A stretch of 64,000 nt of DNA from Blasia pusilla (taxonomy: Eukaryota; Marchantiophyta; Marchantiopsida; Blasiales). The stretch is taken from NCBI GenBank assembly GCA_050084515.1, contig CM114272.1, positions 25,916,001 through 25,980,000 on the forward strand, in the 5' to 3' direction. The notes under the pieces are model-generated. The model searched no databases. It saw nothing but the letters and a program-made list of their open reading frames with translations, and was not told where the DNA came from. A program made the translations under genes and the position numbers. This document shows, piece after piece, positions 1 through 12,700 of the stretch. The number at the start of each line of letters is the position of its first letter. The first letter of the stretch is position 1.

Positions 1-3000
1 ATATGATCAGTTCATGTCTCCTCATCACTCCACTCGCTTACCTCTGTCTACTCCTCCTCGCGCCAACACTGAATGAAAATATCTTCTCGTGCTTGAAGAC
101 ATCCCCTCCTATCGTCTCCTTCCACGGCCAAGGTTAAGAGCACTCCCCTTAAGCTCGACCAACCCCATGGTGAACGAAACTCATCTCACCGTCTCCCGGG
201 CCCCTCCAGTCGTTGTGTGCTCCCATTATTTCCCTAGAGACTTTCTCCACTTTTCTTGACTTGCTGGTGAACACCGAAAAAGCACATGAATTGAAAGTAG
301 AACCGGGAAATCCGAACGCCGGTGAAAGTGGAGACGCGTCTTTTCATCAACTACTGCAGCGCCGCTTCGAAAGATGGCAACCTCGAGAAAAGGAACCATT
401 GTGCATGGAAACTATTGCCAAAAGAGGAGGAGGAGGTGGACCACTAACGGGATTCGTGCTTCACTTTCCCTCTTTCCCAACTCCACAATTAGTGGTGCTT
501 GCTCCTCCATTCATCGTTTCCCTGTTCGTAAATTTCTTGTGCCAGAGAAACACTACGCCCACCTACCCTTCGCCCTCCATGCGCAAACATGTACATGAGT
601 AAATTTAGAACCACTCCAAGACCCGAAACTTCGGGCCTGTTTAGGGACAGCGTGGAGCGAGGCTCTGGTTTGCACCCGGCGCATGTGTGCAACGAGGAAT
701 CCGGGTGGTGAAGGTTGGCCGTTGCGGGGTTCACTGCCGCATGGGGCAGTTTCAAGCGTTCTGTCGGAATTAGAAAACATGGGAATCCTCGTGTGGGAAA
801 TCATTCTAGCGTTTCCACATTCCATGTAAGAGTTTCCACCACAAAATCAAGAGCGACGGAAGGAAAGACGCGAGGTGGGCCACGCAGGTGGGGTCCTCTC
901 GTCACATCGATCGTGCCTCACCCGATACTGTCAACTTATCTCGCGCAAGAGCTCCGAATTTAGAAGCTGCACCTAAAACTGCTGGCATTACTCAACTCAA
1001 GCTGTTGTCGGATCAATCGAACCACATCAGAGCCTGTTCCAAATTCTCTCAGTAAAGGTCCGAAAACGGCGCTGCACTATTTCCTCCTGCATCCGAGTGC
1101 GGGCGGGCATTCTAACTCGAGTTCACGAGTCGCAAGCCGTACAATCTCTCTTTTCCACTTTTCCTAATCAACTGTAAACTGACTCAAGTTGCTGCTGGGC
1201 ATCCCAAAGCATAATACCGCCTCCCCCGAAAGGGCTCACCCGGAACCGAACGGCCAACTGGAGCGAAACAGCCCACCTGAAATAGCTGCAACCGCGACAA
1301 GTGGCCGCAGTTTCTAAATCTGGAAACGCTGTCTCGGTTCTCGTTCCGTCGCATCTGACGATTCTGATGATCCTGATCAGCTCGCCGGGATGCAGTCCCT
1401 GGAAGTTGCCGAGTGGCCGGCAAGAACAGCCACTCTTTGGCTTGGAATACTTCTGGACGATGCTAGCCGGGAAAGGATTGCATCTTTATTAAATTTGAAA
1501 ATTACTGGTTAAACTCTTGAGGTATATTTCGTCCGGAGACCAAACTGGTCGGGAACTATAGGCCGAGCCGGGCCATATTTTCACTCAGCTCTGCCACGAC
1601 CACAGTAACAAGACGATGGCACGGGTCCGCACGCCGTCGTCGCCAATGAATGCGCCCGTGAACGTGCTACTGATATCTCGTCCGCGAATTCAAATCCCAA
1701 TTCGAAGCGGACGTATATAGGTCCACCGGAGAAGTCGAGGGAAGTTTTTGTAATTTATATTATTAAACATATTTTTTCTTAATTCGAAAATAAGTACCCA
1801 TTTCGATCAAGCATGAATGTATACTTCCAATAATAATAAAAATATGACTGACATATCTGAGAAATTTTGAAAATGTAATATTTCAATACACATAATCTAA
1901 GAATATCATATAGTATGCAAACATGATAAAAAAAATTTATGGATCATTCCATGCAAAATGAAGAGGAATGACCCCAATTCAACATTATGCAAGACATGAC
2001 CTTAACATCCTTCTCTACATAAGACATGTTTATTTTGATTCAATACATATTATCTACTCCAATACACATATGTTATGTAGGACCAAACACAACATAACCA
2101 AACATAGAACAAGCAAGCAATCTTACAAACCCTCCAATCTAGAGGAAGGCTAATTTGACCTTCTTACTTTTGGATTGGAAACTTGATCCTAGATCCTCAC
2201 CCTACAACGGAATAACGAACGTGGACTTCAATACAAAGGCAACTAAATATAGAGGAGGTAGTGAAGATACATTACCTTCACCAACCATGGAATAAGAGAG
2301 CAACTATGGCAGAATTATCAAATCAATTACTTAAAGTGGACACAACTAAACCTAACCCCTCTCATGAACAAATGGAGACTACAATCCAAAGTCAACTAAA
2401 TAGGGAAGCTAATGTAGCACATATAAGTTACCCTCAAGTTGCCTCAAGCAAGCATAGGACAAGAGAGCAACCTATTCTTAACCTTATTTTACTTTTAAAT
2501 GGTAGCAATTAAGTCTACTTAATCCCCCGTCGTGTGAATATGGAATTGGCTAATTTTTTGAGCATTGCAAAAACACTTGAGGCAAACCCCTAAAATACAG
2601 GAACTAAGTTGGGGTTAAATTAAAATAATGCAACGATAGACCTAACAAAGATCCCAGTCAATACTCACAACAAACTATGATTTACTTTTCCTTAGAATGG
2701 AAGGTGAATAAGGATATCATTTCAACTTGTAACCCTACTAAAACTCATTCCAATGCGATTAAAGAAGTAAAGCGTAGGCCCAGTACAATATAGAGACTAT
2801 AAAATATTATAGATGCAACAAGTGATAAATTAAATGTGTTTAATAAAGGCTTGAAAAAATACAAAAATTAATGGATTTTCATTTGAGTTGCAAGTGGGCA
2901 TAAAAACTATTTTGGTAACTTGGATAAAAAAAATTTTAGGAAAATGTGTTTATTGTTCATGCTGCATTAAGGAATTGTGTAGCAGTGTACTAGTAAAGTG

Positions 3001-4280
3001 CACCATATATAAATACATTTTAAATTTATTTAAAAATTTTACCACTTGTTTCATGGCATTGTTTTTTATTTATTTTATGTCAAAATCTTCTATGTACAAC
3101 ATTTAGTTTGTAATCAGATTTCTTCAATTAAACGTGTATCACTTCCAATCATAATAGTATGGGTCATCTTTTGTCCTAGTATAGAAAATGCAATATATAA
3201 TTGGCAAGAGAAAATACAAACGTGGGTAAGTTAATTTAAATATTTATGTTTAATCTTGTGGATTACTAATCCTCTTGGCAAATGCTAGACTAATAAGGAT
3301 ATTGAATGCGCACATGCAAAATTGAACTTGAGTCCAAATTAATGAATGAGGACCACATTGTCTCCAATATTCTTCCATGTAATAATTTTAGCATCTATAA
3401 TATGTAGCATGAATCCAAAAATTACCATCAAGTATCTTTCACATGTCCTTTGGAACAATTGATGTTCTTTAAGGGCATCATTCGTTCATAGACCTTCAAA
3501 CACAAACATGAAGGTCATTGAGATGCGAAATATTTCCCTTCTAGACTACCTTCAAAATTAGTTGGATAGATATCACTTATTCCTTCCTTTGGAACGTAAT
3601 AACCATTGAGGTAAGTATGGTCCTATACATAATTTCTTACACCTACTTCCTTGAAAATTGGTCGTGTATGATGTGGAAACTCACGTTTATAAAATCACAT
3701 CTAGTTATTGATATCAACCCAAGTACAATCATATTAGCCGTGATTTACGTCAATCAACTTTTCTTCTCTCGATTTAGGGTCTTGGATCACCCCTCAAGAT
3801 CAATAAATCTAGACAAGGTCAGGTGCCAACCTAATCCTAGTAATCCTTAACTCCCCAAAAAATCAAAAATCATTAAAAAAAATTTGTAAGTTTCCTTGAT
3901 AGTCTAGCAACTTGAAAAAACGCAAACACGATTGACGATCCCCGCTAACTTATGAAACTAGAACAAGTTTCTAATGGGAACTCAATATCTAACCATGGGA
4001 AAGGTTGCACACGGACAAAGTCCGTGTTCGGGGACATGTCCATGCACGCTCGACCTGTCGCCCGTAGAAGGCGGGCTTAGGCAACCACAAACCCAAAGCT
4101 TAAGGTGCGCACCCTCAACGAGGTTATCTAAGCCCACCCTCAACATGCCTACTGCGGGGCTTGATACAAGCTTGATGAGCCCTCCTAGCCCACACACTCA
4201 TTTGATCCATTCCAGCACCCGTTCCCGCATCCTAAGCCAGCACGGGAAATCGGGGTACAAAAAAAACTAGAGTGGGGGAC
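1..4280. other. gene-poor flank, no recognisable gene
   Basis: The first 1.7 kb is of mixed composition and holds only short unconvincing open frames on both strands. From about 1,740 to 3,950 the sequence is strongly AT-rich with homopolymer runs and no coding signal. Nothing between 3,950 and 4,280 matches a family I recognise. No RNA gene, LTR pair or terminal inverted repeat was seen by eye. Confidence 0.5.
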
Positions 4281-4289
4281 ATGCTGGGC

Positions 4290-5370
4290 ATGCTGGTGGA
4301 TATGTCTCTCTCAAGGATGGACAAGTTTGTTTTTGTGCAACCTTGGTTATGGGTCAATGTCCAAGGTTGGCATCCAAATTTGGACTACCGAGATTAATTT
4401 TAGTTTCAAAGCCTCAATGTTAACCTCTCAATCTATCCTATGCCTTTGATTCAAGCTCCACGCTTCCCAAAATGGGGTTTAGGCTCCAAACTCCCTTGGA
4501 GAGCCTTCCTCTTACATATTCTTTGATAGAAATTCTTCCCTCCTTATTCAAAGAATTCCCTTGGGCCGTTCTGGGTAGCCCTTAACCCAAAACATCATTC
4601 TAATAGTTCTAGGTCCCTTTCAAGCTTTTTTCATAAGCATTTTTTCAAGATCTTTATTGCTTTGGAAGAGACTTTTCACAAGCGTTCCAACTTCCAAAGC
4701 CATCTTATTCATTCACAACATATCCTCGATGGATCGGTTGTGACCAAAAGTGAGAACCTCCAAATACTCAATGATTTTCCAAGCTAGTTTGTAATCTCTC
4801 TGGACTCCTTGTCCTTAAAAAGAGAAAATGCAAGGGGTTCGGTTGTGCTCTTCTCATGTCTCGCTCGTGAAACTCCAATGCATTTTGATGAAAATGTGAT
4901 GCCATTGGAGTTGAAGTGTTCCACATTTGCACGCACTAGGTTATAAAGGTTATGGCATTTATTCTTCTTTAGAAAGGTTAATGCCCCCACCAACATAAAC
5001 CTTTCATGTCAAGCATTCTTTGGGAAACCAAAACCCTTAAAGTCGAATCACATTCTGCTAGCTAATTCACAATTCCTTCCTCGGCTTAAGCCCTAGATTG
5101 TGGCAACCAACACTTAGAGACCATAAGCTTCTCATTTACAAGTTGCTTCTAATCTTGAAGCTAATCTTAGCTAACATAATAAGATTCCTACTAAGCATCC
5201 TCCCGTAGACTTCCCTTAACATGTAAATATCCCACCTGTTTATGAGATCCCTAAGACACATTCTTTTTGGATCACCATTGGATTTAACTAAGGTGCTTTC
5301 AATAAGTTTACTCATCATTTTACAAGTAAGATCACCCCAAGCCCCAAGAGAGTGACGTGTCACTCATGTA
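4290..5370 (-). mobile_element. decayed minus-strand retroelement fragment
   Basis: Read on the minus strand, 5,363-5,136 and 4,996-4,784 give two short open frames rich in Lys and Arg that look like pieces of a gag-like or uncharacterised retroelement protein. They are followed by a segment (about 4,600-4,300) resembling 9,630-9,790 of the downstream chromovirus LTR-like region; both contain a stretch of the form GGAAGG..TCTCCAA.GG...TTGGAGC. The same arrangement (short open frame, then LTR-like DNA) is seen on the minus strand at 12,700-11,570. The similarity was judged by eye, the boundaries are approximate and no protein family is assigned. Confidence 0.35.
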
Positions 5371-5689
5371 CCTTGTCATCACTAGGGCGCGGCGAAGAAG
5401 CAAGCCAAAAGCAATTCCTTGGATAGAAGGAAAGGGTGGAATCCTCTAGAACTATATAGAATCGGGAGGCTCTCCAAGAGTGTTTGGAACTTGAGAACCA
5501 TGGGGATGAACCACGAATACAGAATGGAATAAGAGGTTGACATTAAGTTTTTTGGCACCAAACAAAGTCCAAGTAGTCCTACATTCGATGCTCATCTTGA
5601 ACTTTCACCTAGGGCTCAGATATTGAATTCTCGATAAAAATTCGCTGGAAATCCATTAGATAATTAGGATCCCCAGATCTCAACCACCT

Positions 5690-6826
5690 TCAAAGGCCCC
5701 ATACAGATTGAATTAGGAGGAACTTGCTGATTTGAAAAAGTTGTTGAGCAAGCTCTTAAAGAAGGGCTTCATCAAAACTAGCAAGTCACCGTATGGAGCA
5801 CCTGTTCTCTTTGTGAAGAAGAAGGATGGGAGGATGAGACTTTGTGTTGATTATCGTGCACGGAATAAAGTGACGGTGAGAAACAATTACCCTCTTTCGA
5901 GGATTGATGATCTCCTCGATAGACTGTAAGGGGCGAAGTACTTCAAAAGGACTGACTTGAAGTCAGAATATTACCAAATTCGGATTGCAGAAGCAGATGT
6001 GGAGAAGATTGCGTGTAGGACGAGATATAGTTCGTTCCACTTTGTAATGATGCCCTTTGGTCTATGCAACACATCTCCAACATTCACCACATTGATGAAC
6101 TCCATTTTTCACGAGGAGACAGATGAGTATGTGATCATCTACATTGATGACATACTCATCTATTCAAAGTCACTAGGGGGGCACGCTTGATACTTGACAG
6201 CGGTGTTATCGAAACCAAGGTCGAACAAGCTGCATGCGAATATGGAAAAGAGTGAGTTCGGATTGCGCAAGATCAAGTTCTTGGGTCACGTAGTTAGCGC
6301 TTATGGAGTTAGCCCACACATGGATAAAGTGAAAGCAATCTCCGAGTGGAAACTTCCTTCTACAGTGAAGGGAATGAGGAGGTTTATTGGCGTGGTTCAG
6401 TTTTACCGGACTTATGTAAGGAACTTTTCGAGATTAGTGAGACCTCTCACTGATTGGACTGCAAAGTTTTCTAACACGACTTGGACCCAAGAGGTGAATG
6501 AGGCATTTGACCGACTCAAGGAGATCCTATCGCATGAGCCAAGGCTCAAGCTTCCGGAGTTTGACAAACCGTTTGAGGTGCACTCTGATGTTGGAGATTT
6601 CACGATTGCAAGAATATTGGTACATGAAGGGAGACTTGTAGTGTACGAGAGCAAGAAGCTTAGAAACACCGAATGGAGGTGGCCCACTCACGAGAAAGAG
6701 TTGTTCACAGTGGTTCATTGCTTGAGGAAGTGGTATCACTATTTGGGACTTCATAGGACTCGAGTGTTCACCGATACTGTATCACTCAAGTATTTTGAGA
6801 CCGAGGATCGAGTGACACCGAAATAA
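5690..6826 (+). pseudogene. chromovirus reverse transcriptase and RNase H (broken)
   Basis: The RT begins near 5,690 and shows the hallmark [17 protein letters not shown] block, then LCVDYRARN, the MMPFGLCN block and the catalytic YIDDIL box near 6,140. RNase H follows: its first Asp region (HSD) lies near 6,580, THEKEL near 6,690 and FTDTVSLKYF near 6,770. In-frame stops at about 5,927 and 6,188, and those ending the frame at 6,824, interrupt an otherwise co-linear frame. The first replaces an expected Gln (TAA), and near 6,824-6,840 a Gln-type and a Trp-type codon have become stops. The product would have copied retroelement RNA into cDNA; this copy cannot. Confidence 0.85.
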
Positions 6827-6844
6827 CTAAGATGACATAATACC

Positions 6845-7970
6845 TTGGCGTTGATGAATGTGGAACTAATCCACAAGCTAGGGAAGGATAACGTCATTCC
6901 AAATGTGTTGAGTCGCAGGGATGAGGACATGCCATTGACAACAAAGGTCTTGAGAGCAATGTTCCCTAAGGAAACAGATCTAGAGAGAAGGATTTGTGAA
7001 GGATACATGAAGGACACCCAAGCATTTGAGTACCTAAGGAAGTTGAAGCAGGGGGAGAAGATGACGAACATAAGTTTGAGGCATGTCTTGCTAAGGTTTA
7101 AGCAGAGCGGGATCTATGTGGGCGAAGGCAGGCTGTAGGCCAAGGTGTTCATAGAATGTCATGACGGACCCTCCTTGGCAGGACATAAGGGGGAGAAATC
7201 CACGCTAGCTTTTCTAACTAAGAGGTTCTTATGACCCAACATGAAAGAGGATGTTGCTCCATATGTGAAGACATGTGTGACCTGCCAAGTGAACAGAGTT
7301 TCTTATGAGAAGAAACAAGGCTTGCTTCACCCTTTTCCGATTCCAGATGGACCCTTGTAGAGTGTAAGTATGGACTTCATTACGAGTCTGAGGGAGTCTG
7401 AGGGATACAACGCTATACTTGTGATAGTTGATCAGTTCAACAAGTTGGAGAGATTCGTGCTGATGGTAGACTCCGCGATGGCCTATACGACTTCTCGAAT
7501 GTTCCTGGATAGCTGGTGGTGCGCTCATGTATTGCCTAAGAGTATTGTTTGAGATTGGGATCCGAAGTTTACCAATGCTTTTTGAAAGCACTTATTTAGA
7601 AGGTTTAGGACCAAGTTGAGTTTGAGTATTGCCTTCCACCCGCAAACGTATGGACAAACGGAAAAGGTAGACTCAATCATGAATCAGTACTTAAGGAATT
7701 ATGTGAGTGCAGATCAACAAGATTGGGTGAAGTGGCTAAGTATGGATGAGTACTGTTACAACTCGACCAAGCATTTTGCAACTGGAGAATCTCTATTTTT
7801 TTTGGCTTTTGGAGGTGAGCCACAAGGGCCTCTTTACTTGACCTTGTCTAAGGGTACTACATCGGCACAAACCCGACAAGCAATGGTGGAAGGTTTTGTT
7901 AGTGGAGATGCGAGAAGAGGAGGAGCGGGCAAGAAGAAGTCTTGCAAAGGCTCAACTAAGGTACTTTAAG
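6845..7970 (+). pseudogene. chromovirus integrase (broken)
   Basis: The region continues the pol frame after RNase H. It starts with the tether ending NVLSRRDE (near 6,920), then an HHCC zinc-binding part with an H-x-G-H type block near 7,160-7,185 and CVTC near 7,272. The catalytic core follows: SMDFI near 7,370 (first Asp), DWDPKF near 7,555 (second Asp) and HPQTYGQTE near 7,640 (Glu). Stops fall at about 7,136, 7,231, 7,358, 7,550 and 7,582. The core residues are readable, but the chain is cut many times, so the element is non-autonomous or dead. Confidence 0.8.
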
Positions 7971-8419
7971 CATACTAATAAGAGCCAACGCCAAGTGAGA
8001 TTCCAAGTAGGGGAGGAAGTGTGGTTGAGTGTAAATATTCTCAATCTTCCGAAGGAGTTGTTTGCAAAGCTATCTGCCAAGTATGGTGAACCGTATAAAA
8101 TCAAGGCAAACCCGCTTGAGGACGTGGATACATTGGAGGTGCCAAAAGAGTTCAAGTTACATCCAACTTTCCATGTGTCATTATTGAAGAAGTTTCTTCA
8201 GAATAACGTGCGTCCCGAACGAAGATAGGTGTTGAGACCGAAATTGGTAATTGTGAACAAAGAACCGGAGTTTGATTTGGAGACCATATTGCGTTCGAGG
8301 CGTAGGCCAACAAGTACGAGTACTTGGTCAAGTGGAAGGGCTACCATGTGAAAGAGACGACTTGGATTGTGGAGGAAGATCTGGAACACGCGCAAGAGGT
8401 GTTGCAAGACTTCAAATGG
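7896..8419 (+). pseudogene. integrase C-terminus and chromodomain (broken)
   Basis: The frame shifts by one near 7,900 and encodes the integrase C-terminal SH3-like region (FQVGEEVWLS near 8,000, HPTFHVSLLKK near 8,160). A second shift returns to the original frame. Codons from 8,315 encode a chromodomain with the block YEYLVKWKGYHVKETTW (aromatic residues Tyr, Trp and Trp), followed by an acidic helix EEDLEHAQEVL. Chromodomains at this position define the chromovirus branch and are thought to steer integration to methylated-histone chromatin. The shifts and stops mean the fusion is not translated intact. Confidence 0.85.
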
Positions 8420-9179
8420 ATGCGGAAAAAAACACATACATTAGTACACGGAGTAGCTAGGGACTTGACATGTGACCATGGGAAGCTTTGGCCAAAGGTC
8501 ATTGTAGCTAGAACAGGCTAGTGTTACAATAAAGGAATGCATGGATTTGGAGATTCGATGCTTGTGTTATTTGCAATTTGTCTTTGATAGTGCATAGCAA
8601 TGAGTAGTTCCTCATGTGCCTAGGAAGTAAGTCAAGAGGATAGACAAGGAGTATTTTAGGTGAGAGCTTGTATTTGGATAAGCACCTAGAATAGGACCAA
8701 ATGTTTTGTGACTAATACTTGGGCTCGCCCTAGCATCGGCGGGGCTGATCACTCTGTCTTGGGGCTTGGGGTGATCTCGCTCATGAGTACATGAATGAAC
8801 TTCGTGATGTGCCTAAGTTGAATATGAGAGCAACCCAAAAGAGTATGACTTATGGACCGTGTAAACATGTGGGATGTTTACGAGTTGTCAGCCAAAGAAG
8901 TCTTAGGTAGCAAACTTAGTTAGCTTATTTGATAGCTTAGATTAGTTGCAAAATTTGGTCTAGTCTTATCAAAGAGGAGATGCTTAATGATGCTAAGTGT
9001 TGTAGCGAAAACTTAAGACTTAAGCCGAATGAGAATTGCGGGTTAGCTACCAAAACGCAATTCGATGTCAAGGGGCCGGCTTCCCAAAAAGACTTGACAT
9101 TAGAAGGGTTGCGTTGACGAGGGCATCAATCTCTATAGAGGGGTGAGTGTCACAACCCTCATAACCCAACGAGTGTCGA

Positions 9180-10060
9180 GCGGAACATCCGAACTCTAGG
9201 GGCTTACGCTAGGATGGTTTGTGCTTTGGCGAAGTCTCAAGAAGAGACAAGTTAGGAAACACAAGTGCGAGACACGAGCGAGGCTAGCGTTTTGAGTGCT
9301 TCATGCGTTTATATCTAGTCGTGACTAGGAAACCGGAGCCAAACACGAATTCAGACTTAAGAGGAGTCGAGTCTCGGTTGAGACGTGGCCGGAAGGAATA
9401 AGAACCGGAGGACGTGGCTAGTGTTTGGGATTTTTTAATGTTTTTTCAACCATAACTTTTAGTCTCAATATGAATGTTGGGAAAATAAGGTGGCGTCAGA
9501 AATCTTATGCGGGTCTTATTACGCACCAAAGATTTTGGAAAACGCTCAAGTAGAGGCTAAGATATTGGCCAAAAACAACTGTATGGGGAGTTGGGTTGAG
9601 AACCAAAAAGATGGGCCCGGATGTCTCTTCCCCAAAGGTTGGGGGAGGGTGGGAATTCCTAGAAGTACGAGGAAGGGGGAAGGTCTCCAATGGTGCTTGG
9701 AGCTCCAACCCCACTTCGGGCGACTCAAGGGCACGAAATGGATCGGGAGTTTTGGCGTTGGGATTCGAAACCCGAACCAAGTCCAATAGAGTGGATTTTG
9801 GAGGTCCCTACTAGATTCCAACCCGCGACTCATATTTTTGGGTCTCGATTTGGGAGGTCATGCGAGGTCCATTGGACAGTTGGGAGCGCTAGGCGTGCAA
9901 AGACCGTTTTAGGCGCCTGGACTAACCAGAAAGTATGTTCCAAGTCCCGGAAGATTTTCCGGTATTGGAAAGCTAGGAATGAGGGAAGGTTAAGCTTGAT
10001 GAAGAGTCGAGTTGAGAACTCGATGGGTTGGATGGCCGGTTGACCCAGACTAGACTAACG
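9180..10060 (+). repeat. LTR-like non-coding repeat of the chromovirus
   Basis: This stretch has no coding signal and is related to two other places in the window. A diverged, inverted copy covers about 12,400-11,570, with recognisable shared blocks such as a GAAGAGACA...GAGACACGAGC segment near 9,240-9,280. A shorter direct or inverted piece lies at 5,440-5,620 and 4,300-4,600. It lies downstream of the integrase and chromodomain, as expected for an LTR or 3' untranslated region. Ends are approximate because I could not align it by computation. Confidence 0.5.
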
Positions 10061-10139
10061 TGAGTGTCTTTTGGGTGCAGATCGGCGATGAGAGCATGTC
10101 CTATTGAATATACGCTTCCGTAACACTAGAGATTGACGT

Positions 10140-11570
10140 TCGAGGCGAGTAGTCTCACGACACTCATGTGCACTAGCATCGTTATTAGTCGCTAGACTTA
10201 AATAAAAGGTATGTCCCAAACCTTAAATGATTTTCTTATGTCATGGAGTGAGAGGTGAGGTCAATATCAAACTTACGTATCAAATAATGACGAAAAGAAA
10301 ATTAGATACTAGGATCATAAATATAACACATAGAGCCGAAACTCCCATTTACAAAACGGAGATATCAGATCCTAGGATTTTTCTTTCCATAGAAGAAATC
10401 CATTCAAATTTTGAACCGGTGTGGTTTCATTTTATTTTAGTTTAGTTTTAGATTCCTGTTTACAGCTGAGCCAGCGAGGGGCCTGGGCAGATATGCGAGA
10501 TACGTGGCAGGGTTGCAAGCGATCCCTAGTGTGGCGCCGCTGTACCTACAGATATGGACCGACCTAAGACAGGCCTCGAGCAGAGCGGACAGGCGATGTC
10601 GTTTTGCATAGATGGACCTCAGAGTGCGCCGGAAGAAAGGAAGCGCGCAGCGACGAGACGAGTCACGAGACGGGAGATGACATGGGCCACCATTATGATC
10701 GAAAGGAAGGGAAAAGTCGAGTTCCATTGATTTTTTGCTGAGTATGCTGAAGGGAAGGACGACGACATTCATCCCTCCACATTTATGAGCGCCGGTTTTG
10801 ACTACCGATCGCTCGTAGGGATCGGACCTCGCAGGTTCTACTCTTGACAAGTGGATCCAAGGAGATCGGAGCGCATTGCATCGGTTTATTATTAGATCAC
10901 ATCCAAAATTTGGAGACGATGAGCGCACGAGCATGACGAAGCTGCGGGCATGTCCGCCTCCCTTCATTCTCTAATGATTTCCCGCTCAATCCGAACCTCT
11001 GGGCCTTCCCGTTCGTAACTTCGTGGAATCGCTGGAGCGTTTCTCGCTAGCTCCCACCTGTCATTGATTGAGCCCCGGGGTGGACGAGGAGCATCGACAT
11101 CGTTGTCGATTCCTTGGACCCGCGAGCCAACTCAGCGAAGGACGAGACAAGTTCATGGATTACCACCAACATGTCAGACGCGGATTCCCCGATGGCAAGG
11201 GAACGGGAGTACGCGGCCAAGGTCGGGGAGCTTTTCCCGGCAACCCGTGGATTGCCGTCAACATCGTGGGAGTCTCGGATATTTCGTTCAGGGTAGGTAT
11301 TAAAAGCGGCGGTAACTGTTTGAGGTTTATTTTTTCTCCTTTTGAAATTTTATAACTGTGTTCGGTATTTTTGTCGATGCTTAAAACCGCTCCGATAGTT
11401 TCTGGCCGCCGGGAAATCATACCGGTTACATTTTCTTTGCCCTCCTGGAGATTTCCTCTCTTGAAATTCAACATCAGATGTTACATAAGAGTAAGTTTAG
11501 TAAGTCACGCTCATTCTGTTGAGTTGCACCCAAACATCCCATCATTAATCTTGGTTTGAGTTAACTAACC
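10140..11570. other. inter-element spacer with a possible orphan exon
   Basis: The spacer separates the chromovirus from an inverted LTR-like fragment. A GC-rich block at about 10,960-11,300 reads open in three plus frames. It contains an ATG at 11,171 and ends at a good splice-donor-like GTAGGT near 11,292, so it could be a first exon of a host gene whose remainder is not visible. I do not recognise the peptide in any frame and no partner exon was found, so no gene is claimed. The minus-strand open frame at 10,437-10,967 also resembles nothing I know. Confidence 0.3.
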
Positions 11571-12700
11571 TTCCCACTCCATGAGTTCTCAACTCATCCG
11601 TTCATCAAGCTCAACAGGCCCTAAATCCTCACTTCCCAACACCGGCAAGTCTTTCTAGATTTGGGACATTCTTTCTAGATAGTCCAAGCACCTATAATGG
11701 CGTTGCTAAGCCAAGCAGTTCCTACTGTCCATGGACCTCACATGCGTCCCTAATCGAGAAAAATGAGTACCGGGTTGGAACTTGGAATCCAAGGATGACC
11801 TTTGAAATTCACTCCCTGGTGTTCACATCCCAACACCAACCTCATGATCCATTCCATGCCCTTGGTTTGCCCCGTGGCTCCCTAAAATAAAGTTCAAGTC
11901 CCAAGCATCCTCGGAAACCCTTCCCCTTGTATATACTTCTTGGGTTCTCTGGCCTCTCTACACCTCTTGGGACAGTCCTCTTGGCGGGCTCTTTTTGGTC
12001 TTCAACCCAATTGTCCTTGCGACAATTTCAGGGTAGTTTCTCAATCTTTCCTTACAAATTTTTTTGGATCTTTGGTGTGTTGGAATTTGCTTTGCATAAA
12101 TTTTCCAACGCTATCTTACTTGTCCCAAACGCACCTTGGGTCTGGATGTTATGACCTAAAACATAGTGGAACCCAAACGTTAGTCAAGTTCAAATTCCGG
12201 TTCTCATCCTCTTTGGCAATCAACTTCTTAGACTCGACTCTTCTCAAATCTTGGTTCAAGTTTGGTCCAGGTTTTATGAGTCGCGACAATTGACACAAAA
12301 AATGCTCAGCCTTGCTCGTGTCTCACATCTCATGTCTCTTCCAAGAGACTTCTTTGATGCTCATCCATCATAGTGTGAGCCTACTAGAGTCATAATGCTT
12401 CACATCGGCGCACATTTGGTTATGAGGATCGTGACACTGTGGTTGGTAACATGTGCCCACATTTCATCTCTCCAACCCTAACCCTCTCTATTGCATCAGG
12501 GGGCACCTTCCATAGTGGGAGCTCAATCATGACACAAATAAGAAACTTCATGAAAATAGTGAGTTCCTTCAAATAGACCCAAATGAGCCTTAAATTTGTG
12601 GAAAACTTGCACACATAGGTTTTCCATCTTCTAAGCAATTCATCTTCAACATACGACGATAGAGGCATGACCTCTCCGAGAGCGCCAAGCACACACTTTG
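11570..12700 (-). mobile_element. inverted retroelement fragment (LTR-like plus short ORF)
   Basis: Read on the minus strand, 12,692-12,420 is an open frame of about 90 residues of unknown family. It is followed by 12,400-11,570, which is a diverged copy of the plus-strand region 9,190-10,060. Several blocks are shared in order, including a GAGACACGAGC block, a GAGTCGAGTCT block, a TTGGAGTTGGGA-like block and a final GATGA..GA.TGAGTTGAGAACTC block (near 11,590). The fragment belongs to the same or a sister retroelement family, inserted in opposite orientation. Confidence 0.5.

Larger units (their letters stand above)
5440..10140 (+). mobile_element. decayed Ty3/gypsy chromovirus with LTR-like flanks
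   Basis: A plus-strand pol region runs in one main frame from about 5,690 to 8,419 in the order reverse transcriptase, RNase H, integrase, chromodomain, which is the chromovirus order. Stops interrupt it at many points, and a frame change lies near 7,900 and another before the chromodomain. No gag or protease is seen upstream; the RT is preceded by about 200 bp (5,440-5,620) that resembles part of the 3' flank near 9,620-9,790, so the 5' end has probably lost gag and protease by internal deletion. The 3' flank up to about 10,140 is non-coding and probably contains the 3' LTR, but I could not fix its ends or a target-site duplication. Confidence 0.75.

Noticed and set aside
10437-10967. 176-codon minus-strand open frame
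   Set aside because: No family resemblance, no splice partner and poor codon texture. Treated as chance.
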